Source: Periplaneta americana (Eukaryota; Arthropoda; Insecta; Blattodea; Blattidae). From it: 64,000 bases of DNA. Below, in pieces: positions 55,985-64,000 of this stretch. Made by a program: the position numbers and the translations under genes. The stretch covers positions 192,931,627-192,995,626 of the forward strand of contig NC_091120.1 in the NCBI RefSeq assembly GCF_040183065.1, in the 5' to 3' direction. The notes beneath the pieces were generated by a model. The model did not search any database. It saw only the letters and a program-made list of their open reading frames with translations, and was not told the origin of the DNA. Positions within the stretch are counted from its first letter, which is position 1. Every line of letters starts with the position of its first letter.

Positions 55985-56460
55985 GAAATTAAGTGACCGG
56001 TTTTTACTTGACCTATTAATACGAAAATAGTGTCGCAAGATGTTTGTGATTATGAGTGATGTTTTTTTTATGGTATGTTTAAAGTGAGTGGTGCCTACTT
56101 ACGTCTATAGAGTTTTTGATAATGTTTATGCGATCTTAAAAAACCTAGACATTCTGCTCATAGAATGTTTTTTTTTACGCAAACATGCGTCATGGTAACA
56201 AGTTGTTTATTTAAGAACTGTTGGGTTTTCGACTGTTTCGTACTTGTGTTTATTTAAGAACTCTTGTTTTTTTTAATGTTTCGGATTTGTAATGGTTTCA
56301 GAATTGATTCATGCAATTTTTTTAGTTTCTCTCAGAAGCTTTCAGGAAATTTTAAAGAAATAAAATTGATTGTTAGGGAAGCAAAGAAATCTGGACGACC
56401 GGGACAACAGGTTATAAATTTGTTGAAATTTTACATGAAGTACAGGCTTTAGGCTATGAG
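55560..56460. other. Intergenic AT-rich sequence
   Basis: Contains an (ATT)n run at 55,950-55,984. Parts (cttgacctattaatacgaaaatagtg) recur diverged at about 57,260 and 59,380, suggesting an old dispersed repeat. Confidence 0.4.
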
Positions 56461-56466
56461 AGTGAA

Positions 56467-56695
56467 AGGTAAAAAGGTAAAGGTATCCCCGTAACATGCC
56501 ATGAAGACACTTGGGGGGGGGGCATGGAGGTAGAGTCCCATGCTTTCCATGACCTGGGCACTAGAATGAGGTGGTGTGGTCGGCACCACGCTCTGACCGC
56601 CTTTTACCCCCGGGAAAGACCCAGTACTCAATTTTATAGGAGGCTGAGTGAACCTCGGGGCCGTTCTGAAAGTTTGGCAACGAGAAAAAATCCGA
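56467..56695 (-). mobile_element. 5'-truncated SINE, family B
   Basis: Reverse copy of the body and (TTTACC)n tail of the SINE at 23,568, lacking the tRNA head. An (ATA)n run (56,696-56,713) occupies the truncation point. ORFs on both strands here are SINE translations. Confidence 0.85.
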
Positions 56696-56885
56696 TAATA
56701 ATAATAATAATAATTGGTGTTCGGATAAAGGTTGTTAAGTAATGGAGTTTTGTTCACCAAGTGAATACACAAGGTAAATTCTACTAGTGGGTGTACTAGC
56801 ATTTGATGTGTTTTATTTGTGTAGAAAATTATTTGCAATAAGGATTTTAATTTATCTAAAAACTCATTTTTATGATATCATTGGA

Positions 56886-57055
56886 ATATTATCATTATCA
56901 TCATCCATAACCTGTATTAGACCATGGTCTGTTATCGGCCTCACATTAGTCCATCTCTTAGGCGGGCGACCAACGGATCTTCTTCCACAGGGAGCATACT
57001 GCAGGATTTGTTTCGGGATGCGTGTTCTATCCATCCTTCTGACATGATTTTTCCA
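56886..57055 (-). mobile_element. LINE RT-tail fragment
   Basis: The - strand reads WKNHVRRMDRTRIPKQILQY then GRRSVGRPPKRWTNVRPIT before a short (ATG)n tail, the usual C-terminal end of arthropod LINE ORF2. Confidence 0.7.
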
Positions 57056-57130
57056 GTTTTTCCTTTAACTATTTACAAATTGTAATATTGGTTCGGTTAT
57101 GAGTTCTTTCAGGATATCATTTCTTTTGTG

Positions 57131-57131
<1 letters not shown>

Positions 57132-57195
<64 letters not shown>
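57132..57195. repeat. (ATT)n microsatellite
   Basis: About 21 ATT repeats; the poly-Leu ORF over it is an artefact. Confidence 0.95.
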
Positions 57196-57199
57196 TCAA

Positions 57200-57840
57200 G
57201 TTGGTCATAAATATCTCGTAGGCTTTGTATTGTTATTGAAAACGCGGCCAGGTTTTTACTTGACCCTTTTTTACGATAGTGTAGTAGGAGTAATTTTTTT
57301 ATTTTATCTAAAATATTTTTAAAGAGTAAGATGTCTATTTCTATAGGATTTTCACTGACGCAACAGACATTCGCTAATATTTATGCGATCTTGAAAACTC
57401 ATTCTGTTCGGAGAATAAATGTGTGACATGAGTGTTTACGCAAACACTCATACGTTATGCCAACTACCTTAGTTTGTTTATTTTAAAATGGTTGAGATTT
57501 ATATCAAATTGAATACCATTGAAGCGAAGTCTTATAAGTGTATGTGTTGTGCAGAGTTCTTCACCGAATCTTTGACGATTTCGTACCCGTAGGTGTAACT
57601 GTATAAGAATTGGTTCGTGCAATTAGAATTATTACCTCCAGAAGTTGGTAACAAACTTTAAAGAAATTGATTATACAGAGTGTAAGTGTCATTATTTTAA
57701 CTGATGATTGTTCATGTCATAAGGAAGGAAAAATGTCCTCACAATTTTTTTCTAATTGCAATATTTAACTAATTATTAAAGTTTAAAATATTAGGCATTT
57801 GGCAACGTTGCTCGATGGGGAGGAGGGAGTTTACAAGTAC
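57200..57840. other. Intergenic sequence, dispersed repeat
   Basis: 57,320-57,640 (agttcttcaccgaatctttgacgatttcgt) resembles 62,930-63,060 and 56,160-56,300, an uncharacterised repeat family. Confidence 0.4.
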
Positions 57841-57851
57841 ACAGTACAGCT

Positions 57852-58032
57852 CACAGTCTACTATATACAGTCACGAAGCTAGAGTTTTGAGGATGCTAAA
57901 AACAATAGACTGTGCCGGTACTATTTCGCATTGTCTGTAATGAGGCGATATTAGCGATCCTAGTGGTGAGCAACTATCTAATGTTTGCATATTTACTACG
58001 TATTGAGCTTCGTGAGTATATACTAGACTGTG
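57852..58032. mobile_element. 181-bp MITE related to the element at 15,336
   Basis: Ends cacagtctactatatacag and gtatatactagactgtg are inverted. tacagct flanks the left end directly and the right end after one base (58034-58040). The interior gaggcgatattagcgatcct matches inner sequence of the larger element. Confidence 0.75.
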
Positions 58033-58044
58033 ATACAGCTCAAG

Positions 58045-58950
58045 CGGATACAGACACCACAGGTACGAAACAGATGCTCTGTTCTAATGCAGGGGCGGAC
58101 GGTTGTTTACATAAAACGAACAGCAAATACGAACTTTCAATCTCATTAATAGAACTTCATGGTAAATTTCCATTTTATTTAACAATATTGGTCCATTTTT
58201 TAATCGTACGTCTAAAAAATAAATAATGATATACTGCACAAAATCTCACGAACTTTTTTTTTAATGAAACATTTTAATCTCTCCCGCTTCTATAAAGCAG
58301 TACCATTTTTAAGAAATTTCTGTTTGTGTGATTTTCGAAACAGGGTTTTTCGTTGAGAAACCACTACAAAAGTTCGCCGATTAGGTAACCTTCATTGCGG
58401 AAAACACTGACGGTACATCTTCTTGCCTCACTTGAATTACGACGACTTTCGCCATAAATTAATAACATATGATATTCCTAAACTGAGAATGACATTGTAA
58501 GTTGTTTATCGAATACCCTGTACTGAACTGCCATCCGCTCGGCAGTAGAGCTATGGACAGGGAGCTTGAATTCAGCTGACAAGTACGTACGTCTGTGCAG
58601 AGTACTGCCTGCTGAACACGTTGCCACGTCTCTCACGCCAGAATATCAACAAATTTAAGCATGCAATTTTATTTAATTTCACGAAAACGTAATATAACAA
58701 ACAAATATTTATTTAAACTAATATTAACTCTTTGCTAGATATACCTACTGATGTAATTGTTTTCGTAATTTTACTAACGATATAAGCAGTATAATGCGAA
58801 TAAAATAAGAGAAGAAATATTTTTTCCTGGAAAAAAACTATAAAGTTTTGACCCTATGTTGTATGGACAATTTTTTGATCATCCCCGATGACAGAAAAGG
58901 ACGACACTTATACCCCTTACCCTCTGTATTAGTGAAACAAAGAAATCAGG
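58045..58950. other. Intergenic sequence, no feature recognised
   Basis: AT-rich with a T run near 58,252. No repeat or coding signal recognised. Confidence 0.5.
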
Positions 58951-58964
58951 AATACAATCCATGA

Positions 58965-59225
58965 GCCACCGGCGTGGCTCAGTCGGTTAAGGCGCTTGCC
59001 TGCCGGTCTGAAGTTACGCTCGGGCGCGGGTTCGATCCCCGCTCGAGCTGATTACCTAGTAGGATTTTTTCCGAAGTTTTCCCCAACCGTAAGGTGAATT
59101 CCAGGTAATCTATGGCGAATCCTTGGCCTCATCTCGCCAAATACCATTTCGCTATCACCAATCTCATCGACGCTAAATAACCTCGTAGTTGATACAGCGT
59201 CTTTAAATAACCAACTAAAAAAAAA
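58965..59225 (+). mobile_element. tRNA-derived SINE (family D) with 11-bp TSD
   Basis: The head ggcgtggctcagtcggttaa (A box) and gcgggttcgatcccc (B box) is close to a real tRNA. The tail is ctaaataacctcgtagttga and an A run. acaatccatga is duplicated at 58954-58964 and 59226-59236. The near-intact head and TSD suggest a young copy. Confidence 0.92.
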
Positions 59226-59588
59226 ACAATCCATGACGACAGAGGTTACGTTTGCTGAAAATTTATATGAAGCATATCATAATAATCATCACTACCACCA
59301 TCAGCTTTATTTTTGAGATGGTCACGAAAATTCGTAAAGCGTTGTACCTATTGTTATTCAAATGATGTAGCCAGATTTTTACTTGAACATTCATAGGAAA
59401 ATAGTGTAGAAGTTTTTTATTTCATTATTTTTTTAAGATATGTTTAAAGACAATGTCTACTTAGATACTTCTGTAGCGTTTTCAAATTTGAGACAGTAGC
59501 CTACTCATTCGCTAATATTTGTGTATGCGATATTGAAAAACCTAATAACTCTGTACGGAATAAATACGGTAGATTTTTTTATTTAAAT

Positions 59589-60716
59589 ACTAGCCGTACC
59601 CGTGCGCTCCGCTTCACCTGTTAGAAATAAATATAAAGTAATTACATAATTAAAATAGGACGTTTGATCCAGGGAACAACTTTTACAACAGCGCAAGATA
59701 ATCTGCTTCGCTCATTACTCAATTTTTTTGCATTTCATTTATTGCATATATATTTTATGTATTTTAACACGATTCAATTGGGCACAGTTAAAATTTGAAT
59801 TATAAAATAATGGATTGCTAAGCTAACGTACTATTACTGCATACTAAATCAATACACTCTCGTTGTTCGTTAATTCTCTGAGATTAAAATGAGTGTACAT
59901 AAATATTATTTTAAGAAATACAGAAAAGGAATGTACAAAATAACCTATCAAATTTTCTGTGCATAAGAAGCTATTTTAATCTTACCTGTCTTCGATTTAC
60001 TCAGACGTTACTGTGATAACATTATAGCATTATGTCCATCTAGAGAAAGTGTAGTTTCTCTAGATGGACACTTTCCAATGGTGAAATAATAATTAATTAT
60101 ACAAATCGGTTAATTTAGCTTCTGATACTACTTCATACAAACACAGAAACATTCTCTGTAGGCTATGTTTAATAGCTTTCGATTGTTGATGTCCAAGGCC
60201 CCTGTTTCGATTGTTGTTGTCCAAGGCCCTTTATAGACGAAGTCATTTGTTCTTAATTCGTTGCACCGTCTTAGATGGCGTTATTTTAATTTTAAAACTC
60301 ATTTATCTCATTAAATATCAGTCCTATCAAAATTTTGTAAAGAATAAAACGTATCGGAAATCATTTTTAAAGGAACTTCTGTTATGTAAATTTTTTCACA
60401 AAAATCAATAATAAGCGAGATATTTCGATTTATTTAATTCAGGCCCCCTTATAACCCCCCTTTTAAATAAAGTATTTTGAATGCCATATAGCCTAAAATC
60501 TAAGATACAACGAACTTAATTTATAGTCCAATTTTCATATAAATCGGTTCAGCCATTATCGCGTGAAAAGGTAACAAACATACAGACAGACATACAAACA
60601 AATATTTCAAAAATGCGATTTTCGGTTTCAGGGTGGTTAATTATATATGTTAGGACCAATTATTTTTGGAAAATCGAAAATTACCAGAAAAATTTCGGCT
60701 ACAGATTTATTATTAG
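59589..60716 (+). mobile_element. Dispersed repeat, left copy (interrupted by hAT)
   Basis: Starts ctagccgtacccgtgcgctc and ends ggctacagatttattattag, continuing after the hAT as tatagat (62,921-62,927). Its distal ~700 bp recur inverted at 63,066-63,735. A local palindrome tccatctagagaaa..tttctctagatgga is at 60,036-60,070. No coding capacity; class unassigned. Confidence 0.75.
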
Positions 60717-62912
<2,196 letters not shown>

Positions 62913-63065
62913 ATTATTAGTATAGATTCAAGTGCCTTAGCAACGAGTTGTTTTTGTTTAAAATGGTTGACGTTAATATCAATTGAATAGGCTACATTGA
63001 AATGGTGTTTTAAAATTTCTGTGTTGTGCAGTGTCTTTCATCGAATCATCGACTGTTTCCTACTC

Positions 63066-63196
63066 ATCTATACTAATAATAAATCTGTAGCCGAAATTTT
63101 TCTGGTAATTTTCGACTTTCCAAAAATAATTGGTCCTAACATATATAATTAACCACCCTGAAACCGAAAATCGCTTTTTTGAAAATTTTGTTTGTA

Positions 63197-63227
<31 letters not shown>

Positions 63228-63735
63228 ATGTTTGTTACCTTTTCACGCGATAATGGCTGAACAGATTTCGATGAAAATTGGAATATAAATTAAGTTCGTT
63301 GTAACTTAGATTTTAGGCTATATGGCATTCAAAATACATTATTTAAAAGGGGGGGGGGTTATAAGGGGGCCTGGATTAAATAAATCGAAATATCTCGCTT
63401 ATTATTGATTTTTGTGAAAAATGTTACATAACAAAAGATTCTTTAAAAATAATTTTCGATAAGTTTTATTCCTTGAAAAATTTTGATAGGACTGATATTT
63501 AATGAGATAAATGAGTTTTAAAATTAAAATAACTGCCATCTAAGGCCGTGTAATGAATTAAAAAACAAATGACTTCGTCTATAAGGGGCCATGGACAGCA
63601 ACAATCGAAAGCTATGAAGGATAGCCTACAGAAGCTAAATTAACCGATTTTTATAATTAATTATTATTTCACCATTGGAAAGTGTAGTTTCTCTAGATGT
63701 ACATAATGGTATAATGTTATTACAGTAACTTCTGA
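63066..63735 (-). mobile_element. Dispersed repeat, right copy (inverted)
   Basis: Reverse complement of the last ~700 bp of the left copy, from atctatactaataataaatc to about gtaacttctg, with scattered differences and a (GTCT)n expansion at 63,200-63,225. Followed by a (TATAA)n run at 63,737-63,770. Confidence 0.8.
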
Positions 63736-63770
63736 TATGATATAATATAATATAATATAATATAATATAA

Positions 63771-64000
63771 GTTATTTGAAGGGTTCAGAACCATAGTGGG
63801 CCAAGCGTCATTTACTGAATACGTAGAAAAGAAGGGTTAAATTAAGTTATTACCATAATTCAATGGAAACCTTATAACAAGTAAAATAAAATATACACCT
63901 TAAATCTAAATGATGTCAATCTTCATTAAACTGTGGTTGCATGTAATAAAAATTAAGAAACATGTTAAAGGAATTGTCATTGCACCAAATGAGTGTCTCT
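63771..64000. other. Right edge, no feature recognised
   Basis: AT-rich sequence without recognisable coding or repeat features. Confidence 0.5.

Noticed and set aside
58965-59050. Functional tRNA gene
   Set aside because: Good A and B boxes, but flanked by a SINE tail, A run and TSD. The same holds for the tRNA-like heads at 7709, 23568, 25238, 26946, 28949 and 50104.

Overview
This window looks like nuclear DNA from an AT-rich, repeat-laden insect genome. Short exons with GT-AG introns encode two conserved eukaryotic genes, and almost everything else is retrotransposon, SINE, DNA-transposon and tandem-repeat sequence. The SINE with the gaaaccaggtggcc head and the LINE types remind me of large-genome polyneopterans such as cockroaches. 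That placement is from memory and unverified; nothing here looks bacterial, plastid or viral.

Layout. 1-3,340 is a pyrimidine-rich tandem array ending just before an exon. 3,377-29,418 (+) holds the last nine recognised coding exons of gamma-tubulin complex component 6 (TUBGCP6/GCP6); its first exons lie off the left edge. Its introns hold nested LINE fragments, SINEs with target-site duplications (TSDs), a 93-bp tandem array (17,760-20,540), a P-like element and a LINE carrying an uninterrupted reverse transcriptase ORF. 26,640-27,826 is a TIR element with a 9-bp TSD and a SINE nested inside it. 29,500-36,300 is intergenic, with a FLYWCH/MULE-like element, a Tc1 relic and a hAT relic.

36,305-45,786 (+) is a complete ten-exon histone acetyltransferase type B catalytic subunit gene (HAT1), predicted at 407 aa. 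Its introns carry LINE tails, a LINE inserted into a SINE, a LINE tail with a 33-bp minisatellite, and a 24/21-bp minisatellite that runs directly into the 3' splice site of exon 8. A tandem array of roughly 180-bp units follows the stop codon. 50,400-64,000 has no recognised host gene. It holds a 1.28-kb hAT deletion derivative, SINEs, foldback repeats and a 2.2-kb hAT element (60,717-62,912) with an uninterrupted 494-aa transposase, TIRs and a perfect 8-bp TSD.

The two host genes act in unrelated processes: microtubule nucleation for GCP6, and acetylation of newly made histone H4 for HAT1. They are same-strand neighbours about 6.9 kb apart and there is no operon-like logic. The most unusual signal is at HAT1 exon 8. 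The intronic minisatellite is in frame with the exon, each unit carries an acceptor-like TTAG at the same phase, and the exon opens with the catalytic Glu-Asp-Pro-Ser motif. Repeat copy number could therefore feed directly into the protein through alternative splicing.
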